Source: Stichopus chloronotus
Taxonomy: Eukaryota; Echinodermata; Holothuroidea; Aspidochirotida; Stichopodidae
Assembly (NCBI GenBank): GCA_021234535.1
Contig: CM037829.1
Coordinates: forward strand, 32,673,976 to 32,737,975
Direction: 5' to 3'
Length of the DNA stretch: 64,000 nucleotides
Part shown: positions 24,816 to 32,125 of the stretch, one piece after another
Numbering within the stretch: position 1 is the stretch's first letter
Layout: the number at the start of each line of letters is the position of its first letter
The notes under the pieces: model-generated
What the model saw: the letters and a program-made list of their open reading frames with translations, nothing else
The model's database searches: none
Told to the model about the DNA's origin: nothing
Position numbers and translations under genes: made by a program

Positions 24816-27424
24816 GCTGACTGACTGACTGTTTCAACAACATACATACCAGGCAGACTACAACATAATTTTTTTTTTGTAATGACATCAGGATGCAAGT
24901 TAATGCTGAATATTCAACGTGCAATGTACAATGAGTATGATACACAGCAATCCAGATGACAATGTGAAAAGAATCTCACACAGATGAGAACTGTCACTGA
25001 AAATGTTAAAGAGCATTTTCCTGATGATAAAATTGTTTCAAATTGAGATCACCAGACTAAGAAGATAAGGAGTTCAGGATGCACATTTGTAGTTTGAACA
25101 TTTCTAATTTATAGCAGTTGGTATCAATCACTAAGGAGCATATCTTTCTGGTCACTACCCTCTATCCATCTCTTCTTTCTTATCTGTCGATATTTCTTTC
25201 CTATCCGTCAATGCATATTTTGCCAGTATTTTGTTAACGTCTTCTATATGCACTTTAAGACACTTTGACTGAGCCTGTATTTTTTTGGATGTCTCAATGT
25301 GAGTGTCTTATTAGGATCTATTTCAGTGACATTTTCATGTCCCCGGTTACTCACAAACCAATTGGAAAAATTATAAAGGATTCCCAATCCTCTAAATGCA
25401 AACTTTACATTGTTCAAAGAGTTTGTCACATTTGCCCTGGATATAAACAAAACCAGAATAACAACAAAAAATATAACAAATTTATGACTAAGAACTAGAA
25501 ATATCACAGAATCATACCAGATAACTGATGACAAATATTAAATGAGCCACTTAACAATTGGTCAGGCAAATTGCAGGACATTCAAACATAATGCGTTCGC
25601 CAGTTTAGCACCTTCCTGATAATTTCACAATGTCAAGGTTTGCTCTAACCACTGCTTTTAAATGAAATCAAAAGAAAAAGCAACATCTTGTCAAAGTTTA
25701 TTTTACATTAAACAGTCCAGCAGCTTCCCACTTCATCAGCCACTCAAAAAAAGAATTCCAAAATGATCAACACTAAGAGATGGATTTAGTTAATACCTTT
25801 CTTGATCTGCTTGACGGGCCGCCATTTTGGGACGTTCTTTGCTATGGCTTCAATGGCACAGCCAGCTGCAATCCGGGTGTCCCATGACTCACTTCTCAGG
25901 TACACATGAACCTAAAATAAACAAAGTATCTAAATTTTCACATGAATGAAAGAAAGTAAAAACATCATCATACCTTAGGGATTAATTCTACAACAAAACT
26001 AACCTGATGAATACTGTGATAAGGACATTAACATTGCACACTTATTGGAGTTATCCTCCCAAACTTATTATTGATATGTGCATAACGATGAGCCATCCAC
26101 CAACCACTCACAAACCTTTGGTCCATGTGATGCATTGAAAACAAAAGCACATACAGTACTAACTTCTTTTCATACTAATCACAGTTCAACACAATACTGT
26201 AGAATTACAGAAAGGTAAATCTCGTGATACATAATATCGCATATTTTTTCTCAGTACGCAATATTTTTCTCAAAACATTATTTACCTTTTTTTCCCAAAA
26301 CTTTGTTCATAGAAATGGCAGAGCTGCAATGCTTTGTTTGTACGCATTATTACTTCATATGTTGCAAAAAAAAAAAAAAAAAACAATTTTTATTGCTCTC
26401 CAAACTAATCTGGAGAGCACTACATCAACGAAGGCATGTGATGGAAGGCAATTTATTAGGCCTTCCAATACATTATTGAATTTTTTGATCTATCGTTCTA
26501 GACAACCCACTGTGCATCCAATACAAGCATTTTCACATATTTTTTGTACTTGAATTAAATTTTGTGCAGTTTTTGAAAGTTCTATACACAGGCAGCAATT
26601 CACTGCTGCTGCACCGACTGAACACTTTCTTACAAACTATATGAGAAAGGAACACCGTTACCTTCGCCAAAAGATTGTGCAATTCGTGCGGGTGTAGCTT
26701 CTGAACCTCACCAAGCTGGCTAGCTGCTGCCTTTCTTGTCACAGCAGATGAACCACTGTCAAGAAGCACAAACAACCGATCCAACCTGGCGAAGAAGAAC
26801 AATTTCCATAGTCAATTGAATCGTTCGTCCAGTGCAGTAAGGTATAAGGAAAGATGGGCAGACTAAATAATGTATGATGAGCTTTTGCAATTTCAGGTTT
26901 ACATGGAGACTAGATTGTGACATATCACGCTGTAAAACATAGGAATTCGAGCGATGACTTTACTTCTCTTTGTTTCATATTAACATATTTGGCTGTCTTA
27001 GTGGTAGAGAAGAGTAGCTGCACTGTTTTCTGTTCATTTCTATGTTACTCAGATGAATTAAGCCCAAGCCTTACAGTTTCAAAGAGAACATTGAGAGAAA
27101 TTTCTTCAGCTACTTGAGTGTGCCCCTCGATAACATTGGAAGGTGACTTAAAATGACTTAAATATATATGAGGGAAAATAAGATGCTGATCCATTATTTC
27201 TGACATCAACATACAGTAAATAAGGACTACTTAAAGGCATGCTGTGTGATGGCCCGAAGCTATGCATGTAAATGCACAAGTCTGTGCTTGTCACAACACA
27301 ATTTTCAAAAATTCTAAATATGAAGGGGAAATTTCAATAACACTTATTTGCCACAAGTTACATTATAAAGAGGGATGTTCCCCGTGTCATTTTCATCGTC
27401 TGGTTCAGGTTACCTTGTGGCCAT
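121..27424 (-). CDS. BTAF1: BTAF1 (TBP-associated factor 172 / Mot1), 5' part of gene, 31 exons
   Basis: Family role: Snf2 ATPase that binds TBP through N-terminal HEAT repeats and removes it from DNA in the nucleus. Seen: 31 minus-strand exons with GT-AG boundaries whose phases chain without a break for 4486 coding bases (about 1495 residues). Residues 1 to about 1230 are helical HEAT-type repeats with conserved runs such as [20 protein letters not shown] and [14 protein letters not shown]. The Snf2 motor follows: Walker A DDMGLGKT (about 1305-1312), [11 protein letters not shown] (about 1343), DEGH Walker B (about 1415-1418), SGTPIQNN (about 1443-1450). A basic stretch near 210-230 could be an NLS (inference). 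The vertebrate protein is about 1850 residues, so roughly 350 C-terminal residues lie off the left edge. No frameshift or premature stop seen. Identification is by family sequence recalled, not by search. Confidence 0.95.
1051..1180 (-). CDS. BTAF1: BTAF1 exon 30, Walker B of Snf2 ATPase, residues 1405-1448
   Basis: Encodes [20 protein letters not shown] and LILSGTPIQ: Snf2 motifs II (DEGH) and III. DEGH rather than DEAH is normal for BTAF1/Mot1. Confidence 0.97.
1530..1607 (-). CDS. BTAF1: BTAF1 exon 29, residues 1379-1405
   Basis: Encodes [20 protein letters not shown] followed by DIEFF, matching the family block before Walker B. Confidence 0.94.
1918..2057 (-). CDS. BTAF1: BTAF1 exon 28, residues 1333-1379
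   Basis: Encodes [18 protein letters not shown] and [18 protein letters not shown], Snf2 motif Ia. Masked by frames on the other strand; placed by phase 0 to 2 and the CPPTLTGHW motif. Confidence 0.95.
2058..3435. other. BTAF1 intron 27, nothing recognised
   Basis: No exon, RNA gene or clear repeat was found; the plus- and minus-strand ORFs here are short and without domain signals. Confidence 0.5.
3436..3576 (-). CDS. BTAF1: BTAF1 exon 27, Walker A of Snf2 ATPase, residues 1286-1332
   Basis: Encodes [19 protein letters not shown] followed by [17 protein letters not shown]: Snf2 motif I with the ATP-binding GLGKT Lys at about 1311. Confidence 0.97.
3612..3955 (+). mobile_element. MITE-like TTAA element, copy A
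   Basis: About 344 bp, closely similar along its length to the copy starting at 4120. Ends are degraded forms of the 13-base terminal inverted repeat, followed by TTAA at 3956-3959 on the right. Confidence 0.65.
4120..4465 (+). mobile_element. MITE-like TTAA element, copy B (best preserved)
   Basis: 346 bp starting AGGGGAATAGGGC and ending GCCCTATTTCCCT: the ends are inverted repeats matching at 12 of 13 bases, flanked on both sides by TTAA (4116-4119 and 4466-4469). TTAA duplication is typical of piggyBac-type elements (established), so a non-autonomous piggyBac-like origin is inferred. No coding capacity. Sits with copy A in BTAF1 intron 26. Confidence 0.7.
4690..5160 (+). repeat. Degenerate units of the 145-bp DR1-type repeat family
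   Basis: Carries diverged versions of the array at 14,890-15,600: AATGACCTTACACCTCCACC, AATGACGTTAACCTCCACC, CTTCTTGAGATATCACG and GTGTTTACAAAG. Confidence 0.5.
5632..5784 (-). CDS. BTAF1: BTAF1 exon 26, residues 1235-1285
   Basis: Encodes [20 protein letters not shown] and [16 protein letters not shown], the lead-in to the Snf2 domain (ELRKYQQ is the Q-like motif). Confidence 0.96.
6006..6154 (-). CDS. BTAF1: BTAF1 exon 25, residues 1185-1234
   Basis: Encodes [20 protein letters not shown] and [19 protein letters not shown], almost invariant in the family. Confidence 0.95.
7085..7286 (-). CDS. BTAF1: BTAF1 exon 24, residues 1118-1185
   Basis: Encodes [33 protein letters not shown] and [16 protein letters not shown] repeat with conserved SVRHMSARC. 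Confidence 0.93.
7798..7901 (-). CDS. BTAF1: BTAF1 exon 23, residues 1083-1117
   Basis: Encodes [20 protein letters not shown] and [14 protein letters not shown], equivalent to the family's AQELVNSLQVFE block. Found by phase need (1 to 0) between exons 22 and 24. Confidence 0.88.
8615..8876 (-). CDS. BTAF1: BTAF1 exon 22, residues 996-1083
   Basis: Encodes [40 protein letters not shown] and [11 protein letters not shown], matching the family's QRRGAEFxLxxIxKHFG block. Confidence 0.94.
9524..9808 (-). CDS. BTAF1: BTAF1 exon 21, residues 901-995
   Basis: Encodes [20 protein letters not shown] and [14 protein letters not shown], then a Ser-rich variable loop, then [14 protein letters not shown]. 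The PCPNxKIxxNL block is diagnostic. Confidence 0.95.
10333..10450 (-). CDS. BTAF1: BTAF1 exon 20, residues 861-900
   Basis: Encodes [19 protein letters not shown] and [19 protein letters not shown], matching the family's PIIKPLMETIKKEEN block. Confidence 0.94.
11410..11577 (-). CDS. BTAF1: BTAF1 exon 19, residues 805-861
   Basis: Encodes [18 protein letters not shown] and a charged helix [16 protein letters not shown], likely the helical insertion between HEAT repeats. Donor GTACGG. Confidence 0.88.
12048..12106 (-). CDS. BTAF1: BTAF1 exon 18, residues 786-805
   Basis: 59-base exon encoding [19 protein letters not shown]. Acceptor TTTCTCCAG, donor GTAAGC, phase 0 to 2. Supported by bridging phase between exons 17 and 19. 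Confidence 0.82.
13001..13111 (-). CDS. BTAF1: BTAF1 exon 17, residues 749-785
   Basis: Encodes [18 protein letters not shown], equivalent to the family's LYYDEIAVPFTRMQNECK block. Confidence 0.93.
13650..13818 (-). CDS. BTAF1: BTAF1 exon 16, residues 692-748
   Basis: Encodes [20 protein letters not shown] and [16 protein letters not shown] longer plus-strand ORF over this place is a shadow. Confidence 0.88.
14170..14330 (-). CDS. BTAF1: BTAF1 exon 15, residues 639-692
   Basis: Linker and start of the next helix ([23 protein letters not shown]). The acceptor is ambiguous: 14330 or 14324, both keep frame. Donor GTTGGT is weak. Confidence 0.75.
14470..14690 (+). repeat. Dispersed repeat, copy 1 of 2
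   Basis: Aligns in the same orientation with 36560-36770: shared AAAACCTGAAAG, TTTTAATATGACAATTGT-like segment, CAGTCAATC and CAAACAGACCAATG-like segment. Nature unknown. Confidence 0.6.
14890..15605 (+). repeat. Tandem array, five units of about 145 bp
   Basis: Units contain AAATGACCTTTGACCTCCAC, a run like CAATAGGGATCATCTACTCA, then GACATCAGTCACAGTTACCC and GATATTGTGTTTACAAGG. The TGACCTTTGACCT core lies near 14913, 15053 (one mismatch), 15199, 15344 and 15489. The array is in BTAF1 intron 14. Confidence 0.85.
15935..16215 (+). repeat. Diverged continuation of the 145-bp repeat
   Basis: Two degenerate units with GACCTTTGTTGACCTCCAC and ATGACTTTTGACCCCCC, each followed by GGGTTCTT and a CTTCTTGAGAT segment. 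Confidence 0.65.
16441..16590 (-). CDS. BTAF1: BTAF1 exon 14, residues 589-638
   Basis: Encodes [14 protein letters not shown] and [20 protein letters not shown], matching the family block ending PIDxxML. Confidence 0.92.
17060..17167 (-). CDS. BTAF1: BTAF1 exon 13, residues 553-588
   Basis: Encodes [20 protein letters not shown] and [12 protein letters not shown]. No long stand-alone ORF; found from splice sites, phase 0 on both sides and similarity to the LRHIFQFCVLE block. Confidence 0.9.
17911..18183 (-). CDS. BTAF1: BTAF1 exon 12, residues 462-552
   Basis: Encodes [19 protein letters not shown] and [20 protein letters not shown], two HEAT helices pairs matching the family. Confidence 0.95.
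18502..18642 (-). CDS. BTAF1: BTAF1 exon 11, residues 415-461
   Basis: HEAT repeat with [20 protein letters not shown], highly conserved. Confidence 0.95.
19044..19057. repeat. Poly-C tract
   Basis: Uninterrupted C run of about 14 bases in BTAF1 intron 10. Similar runs occur at 34259, 45371, 51404, 52635, 54903, 55044 and 55902. Confidence 0.9.
19251..19427 (-). CDS. BTAF1: BTAF1 exon 10, residues 356-414
   Basis: Encodes [20 protein letters not shown] and [19 protein letters not shown]. Joins exon 9 as SDE-VVAPVRE, as in the family. Donor GTTTGT is non-consensus at +3. Confidence 0.95.
20614..20709 (-). CDS. BTAF1: BTAF1 exon 9, residues 324-355
   Basis: Encodes [18 protein letters not shown] ending in DFVSDE, nearly identical to vertebrate BTAF1. 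Confidence 0.95.
21348..21506 (-). CDS. BTAF1: BTAF1 exon 8, residues 271-323
   Basis: Encodes [20 protein letters not shown] and [14 protein letters not shown], a conserved HEAT repeat with the WExRHG motif. Confidence 0.94.
21866..21953 (-). CDS. BTAF1: BTAF1 exon 7, residues 241-270
   Basis: Low-complexity, basic and acidic linker ([13 protein letters not shown]). Placed by splice signals and phase (2 to 0) more than by conservation. Confidence 0.8.
22744..22883 (-). CDS. BTAF1: BTAF1 exon 6, residues 195-241
   Basis: Encodes [20 protein letters not shown], the conserved basic segment and a candidate nuclear localisation signal (inference). Confidence 0.92.
23814..23998 (-). CDS. BTAF1: BTAF1 exon 5, residues 133-194
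   Basis: Encodes [20 protein letters not shown] and SDLFSDEDL, matching the conserved DPRERxxxQRKLLQKKLGL block of the family. Donor is GTATAT, weaker than consensus. Confidence 0.93.
24362..24508 (-). CDS. BTAF1: BTAF1 exon 4, residues 84-133
   Basis: Linker with [20 protein letters not shown] and SGTEYEQE, matching the conserved linker after the first HEAT repeats. A (TCAG)n tract begins about 85 bases upstream of its acceptor. Confidence 0.9.
24592..24830 (-). repeat. (TCAG)n / (CTGA)n microsatellite, about 60 units
   Basis: Nearly perfect 4-base repeat with three single-base interruptions. On the minus strand it is free of stops in all three frames and translates as Ser-Val-Ser-Gln repeats; this is not a gene. 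It lies in BTAF1 intron 3. Confidence 0.97.
25797..25911 (-). CDS. BTAF1: BTAF1 exon 3, residues 46-84
   Basis: Encodes [17 protein letters not shown] and IAKNVPKW, a conserved HEAT unit. Acceptor TTTTAG, donor GTATTA. Confidence 0.93.
26662..26785 (-). CDS. BTAF1: BTAF1 exon 2, residues 4-45
   Basis: Encodes [24 protein letters not shown] and [12 protein letters not shown], the strongly conserved BTAF1 N terminus and first HEAT repeat. Acceptor TTCGCCAG, donor GTAACG. Confidence 0.95.
27414..27424 (-). CDS. BTAF1: BTAF1 coding exon 1 (Met-Ala-Thr-Arg)
   Basis: Only 11 coding bases, ATG GCC ACA AG, then donor GTAACC. The start has A at -3 and G at +4. The split Arg codon joins exon 2 to give MATR-LDRLF, close to the vertebrate N terminus. 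The exon extends upstream as 5' UTR to at least 27496, where TTCTTACAG could be an acceptor for a further UTR exon. Confidence 0.8.
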
Positions 27425-27496
27425 TGTTAATCTCTTCCTCTGTGATGTCAGTCATACATCTCCAGATGATTGATAATAACAGCTTCACTGCATCTC
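27425..27496 (-). other. BTAF1: BTAF1 5' UTR segment
   Basis: Sequence directly upstream of the start codon in the same exon. It contains upstream ATGs (one in GAGATGTATGAC). The right limit is either a splice acceptor at 27497 or the transcription start if the TATA-like box just beyond is used. Confidence 0.45.
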
Positions 27497-27510
27497 CTGT
27501 AAGAATAAAA

Positions 27511-27516
27511 TTTATA
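27511..27516 (-). promoter_or_regulatory. TATAAA-like box upstream of BTAF1
   Basis: Minus-strand TATAAA, which would put a start near 27486, inside the first exon. It competes with the reading that TTCTTACAG at 27497-27505 is a splice acceptor. AT-rich DNA makes chance occurrence likely. Confidence 0.2.
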
Positions 27517-28139
27517 GATGTCATCAATAAGTATCAAATTTAACTAAAAATATTTTCCGGAGAGTATAATGTAGTAAGTAGTCTTGCTTGATACTTACTC
27601 TTTCTTTAAAGAACTGCATCTAACTTAAGAAGGTAAAATCCTTTCGTAGGGTGTCATCCCAAACTGGACACATCCCACAGGTGAGATGACAATATACTAC
27701 TGCAATGGCGACATAAATCTATTTATGATCAACTTCATTCCTTAGCTGCAAAAAAATAGGAGCCACCATAATACCACATCCTGACATCAATCTAGGGATA
27801 CCATCTGTTCCAATTAATCTTAATTGTCCCACTTTTTTGCTTTAATTCTTTTGCTTTAACATCTGCATCACAAAATGAGTACTTCTCAATCACATTCATC
27901 GATGACTTACAAATATACTTATGACATTCTCTTATCTCTGTGTCTACAACATTCATTGTGGAAGTGCAGACCTCCCAAGTGACCCGTACTTTGTTGGTTT
28001 GATACGTGACCTGTGCAGCTCTGAACTCTGGAGATAAGAGAGAGTCAATTTCCAAACAGGTCTGTGGTCTAAAAAATAAAGATTCAATCATTGAAACTCA
28101 ACAAGGTCAGACTGGAACGCTTGCCACTTTCTGCAATCT

Positions 28140-28180
28140 GAGAGGCTATGCACCAACCAATAGTGGCACTCTGCTTAGTG
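28140..28180 (+). repeat. Fragment of GCGCCAAC repeat family
   Basis: GCACCAACCAATAGTGGCAC followed by TCTGCTTAG, a diverged relative of the copy at 44484. Confidence 0.5.
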
Positions 28181-29594
28181 GCACTACTACTACTACTAGA
28201 GTGTAACTATGGCACAGAGCGTTAGCATGTAACAATCTAGGCTGTTGTTATGGCATTATTTTCGATGGGAAACTTATACTGTCAGATTGACACAACGATG
28301 TTCCTTTATTGCAACTTCCCTTTGATTGGCCAACCCCTTTCTTTTTAATTTTATAAACAATGAACTGATCAGTCCTATCAGTAACATTCTGTGCCCCGGC
28401 GCTAGTGACTACAGTACCTAGGCCTACCCCCATTTTAACCCCTGACTCCTCAGTCTTGCCAGATGAAAGTCTGGTTATGACCTTAGACGTATAGCTTCTC
28501 TCAATTCTGCCTCAAATCATGTCGCAGTATTGGCAATCTGCAGTTCTTACTATTCTTAGGCTCAGTCTGGTAGTTTAAGAACCTTGGCATACTTTGGCCT
28601 ATTTCTTGTTGACATACACCACTCAGTATTATACTCAGTGCTCACATATACAGAGGCTAATTAACATTATTAGGCTTTGCATCATGTATTGTAGGTTTCG
28701 GAGACTCGGAGTACCACGTCTAGCCTACAGTTTATTAGCTTAAAATTGTGAGACGAGGTAGCCTGAACCTAAAACTGTGCTGGTACAACTACAAAGGAAC
28801 CGATAGTATTAGCCTACCATTAGGTCTAGTTCCACGAAACGTGGGATATACGAAGCGCCGTCTTCACTACACGAGCAATCTGGGGTTTGTAAAAGCCCTT
28901 CCAGTTGGAACAGAACACCAAAACTTCTGAAGCAGGCTAAGCAGTTAGGCAACTCTCCACCGATTAGGTGCACAACCAACGTGCTAGCAAAGGTGTGCTT
29001 CTTAATTTAGTTTAGTTGTACACGCAGTTTTTTTCGTTGGAGTATGCTGACACTAGACCGTATGTTGAGGTCCTCAATGCATGATGCCGAGTCGCCTCGT
29101 ACTCAGTACTCGGTTTTCCATTGCTCAAGGTCAATCCCACGGTAGGGAAACACACGTGTGCACAACAATTAGACCGTGGTGGATCAGGCCTAATTGCAGT
29201 GTCTAATCCAACATGTGACAGAGAAAATCGCAGGGAGGGCATCTTAATTCTTCCATCATCTTCAAATGCAGTCCAAGTAATTTTTAATATTTTGTTTGTT
29301 TGTCTTGCATACAACTAAATCGTTTCGAACCTCTCAAAGCTTCTGAAAAGAGGTGGCCATGAGCAGGGCCGTACATAGCTATATATGGGCTCGGGCAGTG
29401 TGAAAGTCCCAATTTCGGCTAGCTGGAAGTTTTTTTCAACTGAGAGGCGACGCCATCCACCGCGACAGTTTCTGATACCAAGATCTTATCATGAGGGGAT
29501 CCAAAATTTTATGAAGGACCGGGTGCAGTCTGGATGAAAAGGTGTTTTAGGCTAGGTGGAACAAAAAAAAAAAATAGGGCCATGGGGGCGAAGA

Positions 29595-29665
29595 GTAATA
29601 TGGCAGGACTTTCTAAGCGGAGCCCCATAATTGGGTGGCACGGAGCGTAGGCCTACAAGAAAATC
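29595..29665 (-). repeat. GCGCCAAC repeat family, reverse copy
   Basis: The minus strand reads CGTGCCACCCAATTATGG then GGCTCCGCTTAGAAAGTCC, matching the family core. Confidence 0.5.
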
Positions 29666-30027
29666 TGGGTCAGCTAAGACCCCACATGGCAACAAACGGC
29701 ACTTCCCTGGTGTCATGGGCTGCATGTAGGATCGCATGTTAAATTTGCAATGGATAAAAAACACCATTCTTTAGAAGATGGTTTGGATTGCTCTTATCTA
29801 GAATATTTAGGTTATAGGCCTACTATCGGAATTTCCACAAAAGTTGCAATTTTTACCCTCAAGCGATAACAGTTTCTGTTTTTTTTTTCAAGTTGAGACA
29901 TTTTCAACTACTCTGGCAACCTTACATACAATCTGATGCAATGTTTGGTATCTTTTTATGTCATAAAACGTGATATGATTGAGATCTGAAAAATTCCAAT
30001 TGGCTTTTCAGATTTTCCGACTCTTTC

Positions 30028-30560
30028 CGATTTAGTTTAGTTTATTTTAGTTTAGTTTAGTTCAATTTAGTTTAGTTTAGTTAAGTTTACTTTAGTTTAG
30101 TTTAATTTACTTTAGTGGAAAAAGGATCAGGAGGGACAATTAAGTCCCCATCAAGGACCCTGAAAAAACCCAAACAGAAAAAAGGCACACAAGTCAAACC
30201 CACACAAAGCTTAAGTACTTGCGCTGTTAAAAATGTAAATTGTAAAATGTGAATTTACAGAAAATAAAATAAAGAAATACAAAAGAAATACAGAAATGTT
30301 CTGGTAATTAGTTTTCAGACAATTTCTGTAATTCTTATTTTTTTCTTTGTTTTATTTTCTGTAAATTTATAGACATTTTTTACAGTTTGTCCAGTGCATT
30401 CTTAAACGCAATAACTTACTTCTTGCCATCACTACATCCTCAGGTAACCCATTCCACTCATTCACTACCCTCTGAGAAAAGAAGTAACGACGAATATTGA
30501 TTCTACTTTGAAACAGAATTGAATCAGAAAATCTGATTATCTGAATTTGCCCTACCAATT
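30028..30560 (-). mobile_element. 3' end of a CR1/L2-like non-LTR retrotransposon
   Basis: At 30560-30370 the minus strand encodes RINIRRYFFSQRVVNEWNGL then PEDVV, the typical C-terminal tail of CR1/L2-like reverse-transcriptase polyproteins (established family feature). A non-coding 3' part with GGGACTTAATTGTCCC follows, ending in a short tandem tail of TAAACT/AAACT units (30028-30112). 3' tandem tails are typical of this clade. The element is 5'-truncated; no full RT domain is present. Confidence 0.8.
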
Positions 30561-31689
30561 TGTTCAGAATATCTTTTAAACAGTTTGTAAGTGTTTAGTC
30601 TATGGATGGTGACATATATGACTACTTGAATATGACCCTACACAACAACCCAGTAAAAGATGTATCTGGCATAATTTCCATATTTTTTTTCTGAGGTCCT
30701 TCAAGTTTGGTATTATTATGGCAGTATCATATGATTCTCATGATTTGAGGAGATGGTTAGTCAACAATTTTCTGTTGCCATGATTGGTCGATTGTGGAGA
30801 AAGGCGACCTTCTCAAATAATTGCAAGCCACTCTTGTCTTTGTGATTCTGAACACTAAGTAGTAGGATGCAATAGAAAAGAGAAGTGTACGTAGTGACAA
30901 GAAGAGAGAAAATCAACTCCAAATTGAATAAGGAAAACAGAAACACAAGTTCTGCCAACTTGAATGTTCAGTTTCCTTTCTGCTTAGGTTACATGTTTCA
31001 TTTGCTCTCTTTTTGCATTATCTCAGTTGTACACGTTTCTTTTCTGCATGCAAGTCTCCAGTACTTCACAAAATTAAAGTCAAAGTTGTCGATAACACCA
31101 TTCATAACCTCCACTAGTCATGTATAACTTCATTTTTTACATTAATATTCAGATCTTTGTTTTGCACGGGAAGGCTTTATTTTATTCCTCTCTTTTTGCT
31201 TCTGATTGTTATTTTATGAAATAGGTTGGTGTAATGTATTTGCAGCTTCAAATAAATCAAACAAGAGCATCTACATTGCCAACAACTGTCCTCTCATCCT
31301 AAATTTTACATTTGATGTTTACAACATGTACAATGCAATGACAGTCTTTTACGGAATAGCTCGCTGTTGCCATGGTTGAACACCGTCATCAACAGTGATG
31401 GACTTGTCTGAAGTATGCAGTCTCTACCCTTTAGGGTTGTGCATGGTCCCCAGCCCTTCTCAAGGACCGCATCATCTGCCAGGTATACGCACCTGCTACA
31501 ACGCCACCCGACGGGCTTGGGTCTTTCTTTTTTTTTCTTTTATTTTTTTTTGCGTCTACCTCTTTTCTGCTATCACCAAAGCAGTACCTATAACGAAGTA
31601 CTTGATGTAAGCAAGAGTCAATAGCTTCCAGGGCAATTTTCAGGGCTTTTAGAGGAACGGGCGCCATTTTCATCTCGCTTCCTTCTCAT

Positions 31690-32125
31690 GGAGTTCTTCG
31701 GAAATTGAATGTAGTTGCGCAGAGTTCGTACGTGTAGTGATTCTTCACATGCACAAACTGACCCTTGCCACCGGATTCCGGTCGTCGTTCGCCCGGTAAT
31801 CGTCGGGTGTGCTACCGATGGCCGTCCGGACACCGTCTGGTCTTCAAAAATCGGTCGGCGCCCTGACGAATACCGTATACTTGCATCGAAAGAGAATCGG
31901 TCGAGTGTCAGACAAATATCGGCCAGAGATCGTTCATCAGATTGGCCATATATCCAAAAAACCGACGGGTCACCGACCGGTCACTCCCCGGGTTACGTGC
32001 GGACCCCCTGTGGGCTACTTTTTAATGTGACAGTGTAAGCATTATCGGTCGCCATTTCTCCAATCTTTAAACGCGGGCCGTCGCCTACAAATCGGACAAA
32101 GGGGTCGGGCGCCGGGTAAAATGTG
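31690..32125. other. CpG-rich patch of unknown nature
   Basis: GC and CpG content rise sharply against the AT-rich flanks, with recurrent CGGTCGG, GACCGGTCAC and GGCGCC words. No domain is recognised in any frame. Could be a young transposon fragment or an unmethylated regulatory region. Confidence 0.5.

Larger units (their letters stand above)
27500..30020. other. Intergenic region upstream of BTAF1
   Basis: No gene is supported. An open frame on the minus strand (27792-28091) has no recognisable domain. Short repeat fragments occur at 28140-28180 and 29600-29660. Confidence 0.5.

Noticed and set aside
24568..24945. Open frames of repeated SQSV residues
   Set aside because: Direct translation of the (TCAG)n microsatellite, open in all three frames; no start context, no domain.
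27792..28091. 99-codon minus-strand ORF (begins MIESLFFRPQTCLEIDSLLS)
   Set aside because: Looks less random than most, but no domain recognised, no convincing start or partner exons, and it lies upstream of BTAF1 exon 1. Kept out for lack of support.
29121..29318. Possible small RNA gene in a more structured stretch
   Set aside because: No tRNA, snRNA or 5S rRNA hallmark boxes were found.
31431..31673. Minus-strand ORF starting MKMAPVPLKALKIALEAIDS
   Set aside because: Considered as an upstream BTAF1 exon because a donor could end in phase 2, but it does not resemble the family N terminus, whereas MATR at 27424 does.
31715..32038. Plus-strand ORFs in the CpG-rich patch
   Set aside because: Open because AT-rich stop codons are rare in this GC-rich stretch; two frames are open together and neither shows a domain.
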